From Bacillus sp. Cs-700 (GTDB taxonomy: Bacteria; Bacillota; Bacilli; Bacillales; Guptibacillaceae): a DNA stretch of 64,000 nucleotides. Under the pieces are notes generated by a model. The model was given only the letters and a program-made list of their open reading frames with translations. It searched no databases and was not told the DNA's origin. Below, piece by piece: positions 8,681 to 18,000 of the stretch (its first letter is position 1; the number at the start of each line of letters is the position of its first letter). The position numbers and the translations under genes are program-made. The stretch is from the NCBI RefSeq assembly GCF_011082085.1, contig NZ_CP041063.1, positions 2,356,001-2,420,000 on the forward strand. Direction: 5' to 3'.

Positions 8681-11600
8681 TTAATTTTTGAATTGATTTA
8701 ATACGTCATCGCTAACCGGGCCAGTCCCACCAAGAACACGAAACTGGTTGATTTCAAGTTCTTCAATCGCTTGTTTCGTAGATTCTGGCACTTTATTCGT
8801 TTCTACGAGCAGCATCACTGCTTCATCTTTCGCTGCAAGAACAGAACCTGTTAGCGCATCTGCAAAGCCTTTTCCTGTTGCAATGTAAGCTGTATCTGTT
8901 TCACCAACTAATTCAGTTGCAATAGTAGCGGCCGTTTCATAACGATCTTTACCACTATAGCGCTTTGGTTCAGGAAGCTGTTTGAACACTTCCGCTCCGA
9001 TCACGCCAGTACCACCAACAACAATGGACTCATCAACTTCACGCAGTGCTGTTTTTGTTGCGGCAGGAAGTTTTGTTTTTCCAGATAGAAGAATCGGATA
9101 TCCTTTGACTGCTGCATAGGAAGCAACAGATAGAGCATCTGGATAGTTATATCCGTCAGCAATGACTGCTTTCGCCGGGTTACCATCTAAACGAGCAGCA
9201 ATGTTTGCGGCTGTTTCAAAACGATCTTTACCAGAAATACGACTAGCATCAAATCCGTAGCCTTCAAGCTGATATTCAACATAAGTCGATATCGCTCCTG
9301 AGCCGCCAAGGATAATCACCTTTTTCGCCTCAAGTCGCTGTAACTCTTCTAACACTTCTGCGTTCAACTTATTCTGCGCATTTAATAGAATAGGTGCATC
9401 GTATTTATAAGCAAGTGGAGCACCTGCTAACGCATCTGGGTAGTCATCTCCACGAGCGAGAACAACGGTATCAGACTTTTCCCAGCCCGCTTTCGACACT
9501 TCAATAGCTGTTTTGTAGCGATCTTTACCGGAAATCCGTTCCACTTTATTTTTAAATTGAATCTTCGCAAGCACCGGATCATGGTCACTTGCGCGTCCAT
9601 CTGCTTCACTAAAATCAGAGTTAATGTTAATGCTATCAATCATCGTACGTTTTGCTAGGTTGTTCGATACGAGAATATGATCGAGCACTTGCGCGTTACC
9701 TTGATAGTTGTACGTGTAACGTTGCTCTGTTGGAAGCTTATTGATCATGTTTGTTAGAACATCGCCTTCAAGTGTTTCGATTGGCTTCGAAAATTCAAAG
9801 TCATTCAAGTCACCGAGAACAACAACGTTGCCATCATCCATGTTCGTTACAACTTCATTTACAAAGTTGTTTACGACCGATGCTTGCTTCATGCGCTGTA
9901 CTTCACTTCCTAAAACAACAGGATGATCTGCACCAAATAGGGCACCGTCTCCCCCTTTTGAGTTGAAGTGATTTGCAACGACGACCACTTTTTCACCGTT
10001 AAATTCGAACTCGGCTGCAAGCGCTTTACGAGAATCGTCAAATGCTTCATTCGTTGGATCAATACGACCAGGGTTTAGCGTTAGACCGTTTTCATCTACG
10101 CCAACTGAAGTTGTTGCATCTCCTGATTTTTTCTCAGGAAAAGTCACGCGATCTGGGTTGTAGATGAAGCCTACTCGAATATTTCCGCCAGGCTGTCCGC
10201 CATCTGTTTTGTCCGCTGGTGCGATATCCGCAAACTTGTACGTTGGTCCGCCTGCTTCTTCAATCGCTTGAATAATCGCTTCGTAAGACTCGTTTGCCTT
10301 TGTCGTGCCATCATCTGTTGGACCGTTGTTATCTTGTACTTCGATTAAGCCAACGATGTCTGGTGTCTTCATGTTTTTTACGATTGATTCAGCAATTTTG
10401 CCTGTTTTCTCTTCTCCAACACCTGGATAGTAGTTTTCAATGTTATAAGAAGCAATCGTTAGATCACCATCTGTTGTTTCTATTTTTGTTACTTCGCGCT
10501 CCGTGTCTCCTTCAATAACAGAAGGGAATGTACCGGTTGGGCGAATTTTAAAGTTGCTGTAATCATAGCTCACGTTTCCAGTAACTGATCCGTCAAGGCG
10601 ATCGCCAGTCGTTACGTCAATATCAATGCCATCAACGTCAATTAATAGACGCTCAGGATTCGGATCGTCTGCCGTCAGCAGAAGTCCGTTTGCACGAGTG
10701 AACAGTTGATCTTCACTTGCATTTACGTAAACAGGAAGCTCATCGTATTTTACTGGACCTGTTACCGTTGCATCCGGAATCTCAATAAGCATGCCTTCAA
10801 GACTTTCGTAAAAGTCCAGTCCATCTGTTTTTGGATCAAATGTCTTCATTTCATCGTCTTCTACGATTTCAGTTGGAGGTGTGCGGTCTTCTCCAATCAC
10901 GATTGCTTCTGGTAGTGTGTTTCCTGAAGAAGCAACCGTTATACTTGAAGCTGTAATTTGAGTCGTTAGAAGATCTTTTGCATCGCTATAACCACCTTCA
11001 CGATACTCTTTTACCTGACCATCTACTTCTACTTTGTCACCAACGCTCACACCAGCTCCACCGCTTTTGTAAACGTAGATGCCTTCTGAAGTAGCGACGT
11101 TATCGTCCGGGTTTTCTTCTTGCATGTAGAATGCGTTATTGCCGTCTTTTGCTGTTACGATCCCAGCAATTTTCGTTACCGCTTTTCCTTCATAAGGAGA
11201 AGCGTGGCCTGCACCTTGAATGTCGTGGATGCTAATGCCATCAGCAGATTTTAGAACTGTGTAGCTGAACGTAGTCACTTCACTTGTTTGACCATCTTTT
11301 GCTGCAATTGCTTTAATTGTTGTATCTTCTGTTAATTCAATAGGAGCTGTGTATTCTGTGCTTTCAGCAGTTGGGTCGCTACCGTCTGTTGTGTAATGAA
11401 CCGTTGCGCCTTCTTCTGCTGTAGCCAGTTTGACCATTGTGCCTTCAAGAACAGATCCTGACGCAGGATTTGCTGTTACCGAGAAAGCTTTTTCGATGAC
11501 GTCAGCTGCGCTGCGAGGTACGAGTTTGTATTCGTTATAGTTGTAGTCGATAACACCTTTAAGGAGTTCGTACGTCTTTCCTACTTCTAGTAGCGATTTG

Positions 11601-12652
11601 TCTACTGGTTTAATGACAAATTCGCCCGTAGCGTCTTCAGCCGTGAAATTACCGTTGCTGTCGACTGATTTAATCATGACGTCTGTAAACTGTGTGAACG
11701 AAGCTTCGTGCTGTTCACCATTTTCTTTTGAAAGATCTGTTGATGTAAGTGGCTGAGGGGACGGAATGCCTTTGTCTTCTGTTGTCTTTACGACTTTAGA
11801 AGCGTCTGTTTGAATTTGCTGCATGCCATAATAATCTGACATGGTGCCTTCTGCGGTTACTTCATCACCAGGCTGAGCTGTAATACCTGCTGCACGAACA
11901 ATAATGGCTGCAGTATCATCCTGGATAAATAGGTTTGTTTGGCCACCAGTTTCAAAGGATGCAGTGGCAGTTCCTTTTATTTTCACTTGTGTACCGTTTG
12001 CTACTTTTCTAGCATCTGTAATGGTTGAGAGTTCGATAGGATCCGGATCTGGAGCTGTGCCGTCAGAAAGGTGGGCGCCGAGGTAGTCCGTCGTATCTTT
12101 TGCGTATTGCGTCCATCCACTTGTAACGTCGTAGGCATCAGTCGCATCTGTATCGCCTGATTTAATACCGTTATTACGAACAAGCGTCATATCTTTCGCA
12201 AAATCGTCAGCTGAACCAATTTGGCCGATGGAATCAATGACTGCGTCTGTTTTTTTGAGGACAACAACATCATTTCCGTTAAAATTCACGACGGATTGAT
12301 TTGTTACATCAGCCTGATCTAAAATCGACTGAATGGATTGATCGTGGGCGAGGACAAACACTTCTCCATCAGCAAGTTTTCCTTCTAGAGATAAGGAATA
12401 CTTTGGAGCTGTCTCCCCGTTGGAGTAAAGTTCAAGAGTGTAATTTGCTAAATCAAGTTCATTTCCTGTTCCATTGAAAAGTTCAAGCGCTTTGTTGTAG
12501 CTCCCGCCTTCAATGTACTCTGAAATAATCAAGTCCTGAAACGTCTCTTCAGCTGCTGACGCATACTGAGAAACAGGAGCTGCGAAAAAACTAAGAACCA
12601 TTGAGAATATTAGCGCAAAGCTAATAAAACGACTGGTTGATCTTCGTTTCAA
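8681..12652 (-). CDS. Very large secreted nuclease (lamin-tail, OB-fold, EEP) with three CWB2 repeats
   Basis: 1323 residues. The TTG start at 12652 has GGGGGG eight bases upstream. After the signal peptide (about 1-33) come a lamin-tail domain (about 35-150), a YhcR-type OB fold (about 205-375), a chitobiase-C-like segment (about 385-465), a second OB-like region and an endonuclease/exonuclease/phosphatase (EEP) domain (about 740-1035). CWB2 repeats end the protein. EEP motifs are intact: SYNIENY, GLIEVQ, ANHFNS, GDLNDF and SDHDPV. The layout resembles ExeM-type extracellular DNases. It should degrade environmental DNA or RNA and feed the 5'-nucleotidase encoded 96 bases downstream. Confidence 0.9.
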   Translation of the reverse strand: MKRRSTSRFISFALIFSMVLSFFAAPVSQYASAAEETFQDLIISEYIEGGSYNKALELFNGTGNELDLANYTLELYSNGETAPKYSLSLEGKLADGEVFVLAHDQSIQSILDQADVTNQSVVNFNGNDVVVLKKTDAVIDSIGQIGSADDFAKDMTLVRNNGIKSGDTDATDAYDVTSGWTQYAKDTTDYLGAHLSDGTAPDPDPIELSTITDARKVANGTQVKIKGTATASFETGGQTNLFIQDDTAAIIVRAAGITAQPGDEVTAEGTMSDYYGMQQIQTDASKVVKTTEDKGIPSPQPLTSTDLSKENGEQHEASFTQFTDVMIKSVDSNGNFTAEDATGEFVIKPVDKSLLEVGKTYELLKGVIDYNYNEYKLVPRSAADVIEKAFSVTANPASGSVLEGTMVKLATAEEGATVHYTTDGSDPTAESTEYTAPIELTEDTTIKAIAAKDGQTSEVTTFSYTVLKSADGISIHDIQGAGHASPYEGKAVTKIAGIVTAKDGNNAFYMQEENPDDNVATSEGIYVYKSGGAGVSVGDKVEVDGQVKEYREGGYSDAKDLLTTQITASSITVASSGNTLPEAIVIGEDRTPPTEIVEDDEMKTFDPKTDGLDFYESLEGMLIEIPDATVTGPVKYDELPVYVNASEDQLFTRANGLLLTADDPNPERLLIDVDGIDIDVTTGDRLDGSVTGNVSYDYSNFKIRPTGTFPSVIEGDTEREVTKIETTDGDLTIASYNIENYYPGVGEEKTGKIAESIVKNMKTPDIVGLIEVQDNNGPTDDGTTKANESYEAIIQAIEEAGGPTYKFADIAPADKTDGGQPGGNIRVGFIYNPDRVTFPEKKSGDATTSVGVDENGLTLNPGRIDPTNEAFDDSRKALAAEFEFNGEKVVVVANHFNSKGGDGALFGADHPVVLGSEVQRMKQASVVNNFVNEVVTNMDDGNVVVLGDLNDFEFSKPIETLEGDVLTNMINKLPTEQRYTYNYQGNAQVLDHILVSNNLAKRTMIDSININSDFSEADGRASDHDPVLAKIQFKNKVERISGKDRYKTAIEVSKAGWEKSDTVVLARGDDYPDALAGAPLAYKYDAPILLNAQNKLNAEVLEELQRLEAKKVIILGGSGAISTYVEYQLEGYGFDASRISGKDRFETAANIAARLDGNPAKAVIADGYNYPDALSVASYAAVKGYPILLSGKTKLPAATKTALREVDESIVVGGTGVIGAEVFKQLPEPKRYSGKDRYETAATIATELVGETDTAYIATGKGFADALTGSVLAAKDEAVMLLVETNKVPESTKQAIEELEINQFRVLGGTGPVSDDVLNQFKN

Positions 12653-12786
12653 ATTTCATCCCCCCGGATATGTAGTCGAATTTTGGTGATAGTCCCACCA
12701 ATTGTCAGTATACAATAACTTTTGACCTAAATGTGTAAAAATAGCGTAAATTGTCTAACTTTAGAATGCGCTTACATTATATAGGA

Positions 12787-12810
12787 GGGGTCAGGCTCGA
12801 ACCAGACCCC
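12787..12810. repeat. REP-like palindrome copy b (imperfect)
   Basis: Left arm GGGGTCAGGCTC, right arm GAACCAGACCCC. The right arm matches that of copy c and the left arm that of copy d, as if half-sites had been recombined. It lies between the nuclease and dprA-like genes. Confidence 0.75.
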
Positions 12811-13013
12811 CCTTAAAGACAAAACCGCTCTTCTCACTGCATTTGTCCACGCTGACGGGACACCCCTCATTGTAAAAATCCACCTTTATTGAATGCTTAT
12901 CAATGTAAAGATTATGTGAATTTAATATATGCCAATAGGTTTACTAGTTTAGCGCCGCTTAACTTACACACTAACGTACAAGTCGAAAGTACTAGTTCTG
13001 ATCATTAAAAAAA

Positions 13014-13045
13014 AACCACCTAATCGATGGCTCGATAGGGTGGTT
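13014..13045 (-). terminator. Rho-independent terminator after the dprA-like gene
   Basis: AACCACC pairs with GGTGGTT and ATCGA with TCGAT. The A9 run at about 13007-13015 gives a U-run on the minus strand. It is 147 bases from the stop at 13192. Confidence 0.75.
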
Positions 13046-13191
13046 CAGAGGCAGGTTTATCTTCTTCTTTCTTACATCTCTTCCTTGATGGGTTGGATCC
13101 ATCATGCTCTAGTTAAGGAATGATGTTCTTGAAGATCCTAGAGGGATCAAATCACGGTAAACTTGCGAAGGTTTTTCATTGTTTAGTGGTT

Positions 13192-14049
13192 TCAGAGACT
13201 AGGAAGAATCTCTTTTTCAATCGAATGAAAGCTATGATAAGGACGTATACCTTGATTCATTAGACAGGTTGTTCCCTGCCTGAATCGAGCGTCATTGCTT
13301 ATAAAAACAAAGACTTTTCTTGCATGCTTTCGAGCAAAGTGAGCGGTCGTCATCGCACCACTTTTTACGTCAGCTTCCATGACCACAACATGACTTGACC
13401 ATGCACTGATTAACGCGTTTCGCTGAATAAATTGCTTTGGAGTAGGTGCTGTGCCAGGTGGATACTGCGATATGACAGCGCCTTCATTAATGACTGCTTC
13501 GTAGAGCGAGCGGTGCTCTTTCGGGTAACAGTCGTCAACCCCCGTTGCAACAAAAGCAATCGGTTGCCCACTATTTGCGAGGCAGGCAATGTGAGCAGCA
13601 TAATCGATGCCTTTCGCGAGACCGCTAATAACAGGTATGCTCAGGCTTGAGAGTCTGGTGGATAACTCTTCGGCAGCATGTCGTGCGTGACCGGAACATG
13701 AACGGGAACCAACAATACTGACAGAAGGTAAGGATGGTTTAATATGACCTTTGACATATAAAAGGACAGGCGATTCAGCAACATCTTTTGCATAACTCGG
13801 ATATAGCGGGTCATCTCGGGGTAAAAGCCAGATCTCCTTTTGCTGAACAAGGTCAAGAATCCGCTTCGATTTTTCAAGAGAACGCGCAGCTGCAATAGCT
13901 TCGCGGGCACGAGGAGAGATTCCGATTTCCTTTAGTTCAGATGGAGAGGCATGATAGACTCGTTCTGGATTTCCGAAGGCGCCCAGTAATTTCTTTTGCG
14001 TTACAGGGCCAATATGCGGAATCGAACTTAGCCAGATCCAGCGCTCCAT
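13192..14049 (-). CDS. Divergent DprA/Smf family DNA-processing protein
   Basis: 285 residues. A short helix-hairpin-helix-like N-terminus (about 1-60) precedes a Rossmann DprA core (about 80-285) with GSRSCSGHAR, SGLAKGIDYAAH and QYPPGTAP. DprA binds single-stranded DNA and loads RecA during natural transformation. Some family signatures are changed: the usual FPxRNRIIAGLS reads FIQRNALISAWS, and the PGN motif after the last strand is replaced by ISN. There is no topA neighbour, unlike the usual Bacillus locus. It lies 46 bases downstream of the RAYT gene and may share its transcript. It could be a second, specialised Smf; whether another dprA exists cannot be seen here. Confidence 0.8.
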   Translation of the reverse strand: MERWIWLSSIPHIGPVTQKKLLGAFGNPERVYHASPSELKEIGISPRAREAIAAARSLEKSKRILDLVQQKEIWLLPRDDPLYPSYAKDVAESPVLLYVKGHIKPSLPSVSIVGSRSCSGHARHAAEELSTRLSSLSIPVISGLAKGIDYAAHIACLANSGQPIAFVATGVDDCYPKEHRSLYEAVINEGAVISQYPPGTAPTPKQFIQRNALISAWSSHVVVMEADVKSGAMTTAHFARKHARKVFVFISNDARFRQGTTCLMNQGIRPYHSFHSIEKEILPSL

Positions 14050-14095
14050 TCATTCACTTCTCTTTCCTGGTAAATTTTAGAGCAATATACTTTAT

Positions 14096-14713
14096 TTACT
14101 GCGGTAAATTGGAGAGCAGATAAACCTTTTTTCCTTTCCATTCTGGCAATTGTTGCACAAGACCTGGTGGCAATGATGGTTCCTCATTTTCGACGTAGCG
14201 CTGATAAGCTTCCCGTGAAGGTTTTTGAAACAATGAGAGTATGTAATCAGGGTAAGCATGTGGATTCTTTCGATATGAAATATACGCACAATAACTGCTC
14301 CACATATAGTCCGCTGGTTTAGCAACCATTCGGGCTTTAACTGGATTAAGGTGAATGTATTTACTTACATCAATTTCATAATCAATTGAATCTAGCAGTT
14401 CAGCTTTGTAGCGACCTTGAAAAACGTGTCCTGTGTACTCATATTTGTCGTTGAAATATCTAGCATAGTTGGAGTTGATCACTTTCATGATTTCACCAGG
14501 GGGATGGTCGAAGGTTTCGATGGAGAGATGCACATGGTTAGTCATGAGACAGTATACGTGTAGGCGAAATGGAAAAGTGAGACGAGCTTGTTCTAGAATT
14601 TGAAAATACTTTTGACGATCGATTCGTTCTTCAAACAACGGTGCTTTTCGATTTCCACGGCAGATAATGTGATACTTTGCACCAGGAAACCAGGTTCGTT
14701 TCTTACGAGGCAT
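14096..14713 (-). mobile_element. REP-associated tyrosine transposase (RAYT, Y1/HUH family)
   Basis: 205 residues, ATG start with GGAG upstream. It has the family's MPRKKR N-terminus, an HVH metal-binding HUH motif in TNHVHLSIE, a conserved Tyr-rich stretch (NSNYARYFND), and the GHVFQGRYKAELL and YIHLNPVKARM blocks. RAYTs are single-copy Y1 nucleases related to IS200 transposases. They cut short REP palindromes rather than their own ends. Four such palindromes lie within 10 kb, two of them in its upstream gap. No flanking insertion-sequence ends are visible, so this looks like a domesticated resident gene. The palindromes as its substrate are inferred from this proximity. Confidence 0.88.
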
Positions 14714-14875
14714 TCGAATGACTCCTTTGGCAAGGAAAATGGGGAATTTCTACTATAGCGGGGCTGATAATTGTAGTATACCACTTTTCAAGAATTTGGG
14801 AATAGTTAATTAATAAATTATTCAGAAATATTTTTTAATTGTTTTGAAGGAAATTGAAGAGAGAGGTAATAGAGC

Positions 14876-14915
14876 GGGCGAAGGGGGTCAGGTACGAACC
14901 AGACCCCCTTCGCCC
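14876..14915. repeat. REP-like palindrome copy c in an extended 40-bp hairpin
   Basis: An outer perfect 14-bp stem (GGGCGAAGGGGGTC and its complement) encloses AGGTACGAACCA. Its inner arms are GGTAC (as in copy a) and GAACCA (as in copy b). It is the most stable of the four and the nearest upstream of the RAYT gene. Confidence 0.8.
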
Positions 14916-14980
14916 CTCTTTCACCCTCAAACCCATATCCACCATAGCTTTTCAGCTTTTTGGAGATGATTTGCTATTGA

Positions 14981-15009
14981 AAAAGTGTCCACCTGAGATG
15001 GACACTTTT
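14981..15009 (-). terminator. Rho-independent terminator after the amylase gene
   Basis: An 11-bp perfect stem AAAAGTGTCCA/TGGACACTTTT, followed on the minus strand by TTTTTC. REP-like copy d lies between it and the stop at 15067, so that palindrome is in the mRNA 3' end. Confidence 0.85.
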
Positions 15010-15027
15010 GGGATTTTGTCTTTTGGA

Positions 15028-15051
15028 GGGGTCAGGCTCGAGCCTGACCCC
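15028..15051. repeat. REP-like palindrome copy d (perfect, 24 bp)
   Basis: GGGGTCAGGCTC followed by its exact reverse complement, 16 bases past the stop of the amylase gene and before its terminator. Confidence 0.8.
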
Positions 15052-15066
15052 CAATACCCAATACCT

Positions 15067-18000
15067 TTACCTCTCCATCATTTCCTTTACCACTTTCTCA
15101 CTAACTGCTCCTGTGCCACCTAAAATCGTAAATTCGTTTGCTTTTAAAGTTCCAACAGCTTCTTTCGTAGTTTCAGGTAATTTGTCAGGCTGTACTAGAA
15201 GCACTGTTGCTTCTTGTTTTGCAGCAAGGACTGATCCCGCTAAGGCATCAGCGAAGTCCATACCTGTCGCCACAAAAACGTGGTGAGAAGGATTTAATTC
15301 TGTTGCCACTTTTGCGGCTGTACCAAAACGATCCTTGCCAGAATACCTTGTTGGTTTTGGAAGAAGTTGCGCTACTTTTTCGCTCACAACTCCTGTGCCG
15401 CCTACTACAATCGTGTTCTCTTTTGATTTCAGTACTTTTTTCGTTTCATTCGGAAGCTTTTCTTTCATCGTAAAAAGAATCGGGTAGCCTTTTTCTGCAG
15501 CATAAGCGCCAGCTGACAGAGCATCAGGAAAATCGAGTCCATTTACAACGATCGCTTTTTCGGAATCTCCCATACGAGCTGAGATATTTGCGGCCGTTTC
15601 AAATCGGTCATGACCTCCAATTCGATCGACTTTGATGCCCATTCCTCGAAGTTGATAGGCAACATAATCTGAGACGACGCCTTCTCCTCCTAAAATAATC
15701 ACTTTCCCTGGAGTAAGACGCTGAATTTCTTTTTTAGTGCTACTAGTCAACTTGTCCTTACCTGTAAGAAGAATAGGAGCATCTAATTGATAAGCATAAG
15801 GAACACCAGCAAGCGCATCTGCGAACTCATCTCCCCTTGCCAGGATTACCGTGTCTGCTTTTTCCCAGCCTTCTTTAGAGATCTCAACTGCCGTTTCATA
15901 GCGGTCTGAACCTGACAACCTCACAGGCTCTTTCGCTTCCGCTTCCCCAGCCTTCGAAGTCACTTTCCACGTATATTTCTTTGTATTTTTTCCAATTGCT
16001 CCACCATCGTTGTTAAAGATGGCAGTTTTATTTTCTTCTGATGGTTCAATCGTGATCGGTATTTCATTTTCGCCATTTTCAAGCGTTACTTCATGCGTAA
16101 ATGTCATATCCTCATTTATTGCCACTTTTTCCCCATTGATGGTGAGGTTACCTTCTTTAATTGCATTTCCTTTGAACGTAACTGTGTCACCTTCCACAAC
16201 CGCTCCATTTTCAGGCGAATTCACGACAACCGGCATGTCGATCCAGCGGAGAATTTCATCCTGTACGACCATTTTATTACTGCCCTGATTTGTTACCGTT
16301 ACTTTAAGGTCTGTGCCTTCCGCTCCGTAACCATAGTAGCTCACGTCATCGTCTGACTTATCGTTACGTGTATGGTCCGCAAGACCCTCTTGCTCCCAAG
16401 ATTCTCCTTTTACATATTTGTACGTTAAAATCGTCCCTTCAGGGAAAGATTTTTGAATTTCCCAGTCTGGTGAAACCGCTCCGTTACGAGACATCTCCCA
16501 CGCGCTCGTACTCCATCCATTTTGATCACCTGGCATCGTTACTTTCGCGCTAAGCGGCGTATCGTCTGGGGCATGGACTTTAAACGTAACCTCAACCATC
16601 ACAATATCAGGCGTTATCTTCACTTCATTGGAAGCGGTTTGATTGCCAGCTTGATCATACGCCACGATGCGATATGTGTACGCTTCTCCATTCTGTACAG
16701 CAAAATCCGTGTAAGTAGTTGTCTCTGCATTTTCGATTAGATCAAGGGTTTCACCATTACGTTCTACCGCTAAAAGATAAGCACCGTCAGCGCCATCAAG
16801 CTTCCAGTTCAACGTCACTTGACCGGACTCTTTTAGTGGCTCCTCTAGTTTCACCGCATCCGCAGGCGCATTCGTATCTTCTTGGTTTTGGGTAAACGTT
16901 ACTTCTTCTGTGTTCGTTGTTTTCCACGTTGCACCACGATCGGTTGAAAAAGCAAGTCGATAAGCATAGGTCCCTTTTTCAATCGGACGGAAATTAGCTT
17001 TAAATTTGTTAAATGCTCCATCCTGACCCGTATAAATTGCCTTTGACTCCTGCCACTCGCCCTCACCCTGCTTCACTTGAAGCTTTCCAATTAAGCCCTG
17101 TGCAAGGTCAGTTTCCGTAGCGCCTTCCATTTTCACACCCGCTTCAATCGCAAAGGTGTTTGCTAGATCGAGCACCTGGTCTGGGATTGCCGTTACAGAA
17201 GAGATTTCATATTTTCCTTCTTTCCACTCAATGTGTGGAATGGTTGGTTCCGTCGTTTCGACCTTAACGGATTCATTTCCATCTTCATCTACTGCCGTTA
17301 CTGCAAAATAGTAGGCCTGGCCGTTTGTTAATCCGTCGACGGTCAGGTCATTGCCTTCTGTTACATCAACTTCTTCATACATCGCGCCTTGAAGCGTTGA
17401 GCGATACACTTTGTATTTCGCTGCGTCACCTGTCCATGACAGAGTTGCGCTTCCTTCTCCAGTAGCAACTTTTAAATCAGTTGGGGCTTTCGGAAGTTCA
17501 AGATTCTGTCCTTGATCCGCAATTAGCATGCGACCAGTCATCGCAGGAATGGTAACAGATACTTTACCGTCTTTGACCGATACGCTATACTCCTTCGCAA
17601 GTCCATCAGTAAAGGTGATTTTATTTTTCACAACATCTTTTACATCTAGATCGATCGTTTGTGCTTTCGCGCCGCGGTTCACTGCAATGATTGCTGCACC
17701 GTCCTCACTTGTACGCGCGAACGCATAAACATCTCCATCTGCATGCAGCGTTGTGAGCTTTCCATAGGCAAGAAGATCTGCATTTTCAGTACGAATTGCT
17801 CCTGCAGCTTGATAGTGCTCGATCAGATTTGTATTTTCATCACCCCATGGGTATGTGCGGCGGTCGTCAGGATCTTTAGAGCCCGTTACGCCAGCTTCGT
17901 CTCCATAATAAATTGTTGGAGCACCTGGATAGCCCATTTGTAGCACGGCAGCTAGCTTGAGACGCTGCACGCCAAGCTTATGATCGTAATTCGGATCGAA

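Larger units (their letters stand above)
12653..13191. other. 539-base gap without a convincing gene
   Basis: It holds REP-like palindrome copy b (12787-12810) and the terminator of the dprA-like gene (13014-13045). The bases from 13046 to 13191 have no reading frame or homology that I recognise. The promoter of the nuclease gene should lie at its left end, but I see no clear -35/-10 pair. Confidence 0.5.
14714..15066. other. 353-base gap between RAYT and amylase genes
   Basis: No gene. It contains REP-like palindromes c and d and the amylase terminator. The RAYT promoter must be here; an AT-rich stretch around 14770-14830 is the likely place, but no clear hexamer pair stands out. Confidence 0.5.

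Noticed and set aside
14096-14713. Complete IS200/IS605 element
   Set aside because: Only the RAYT-type gene is present; no tnpB and no element ends were found, and the sequence blocks are those of RAYT proteins.
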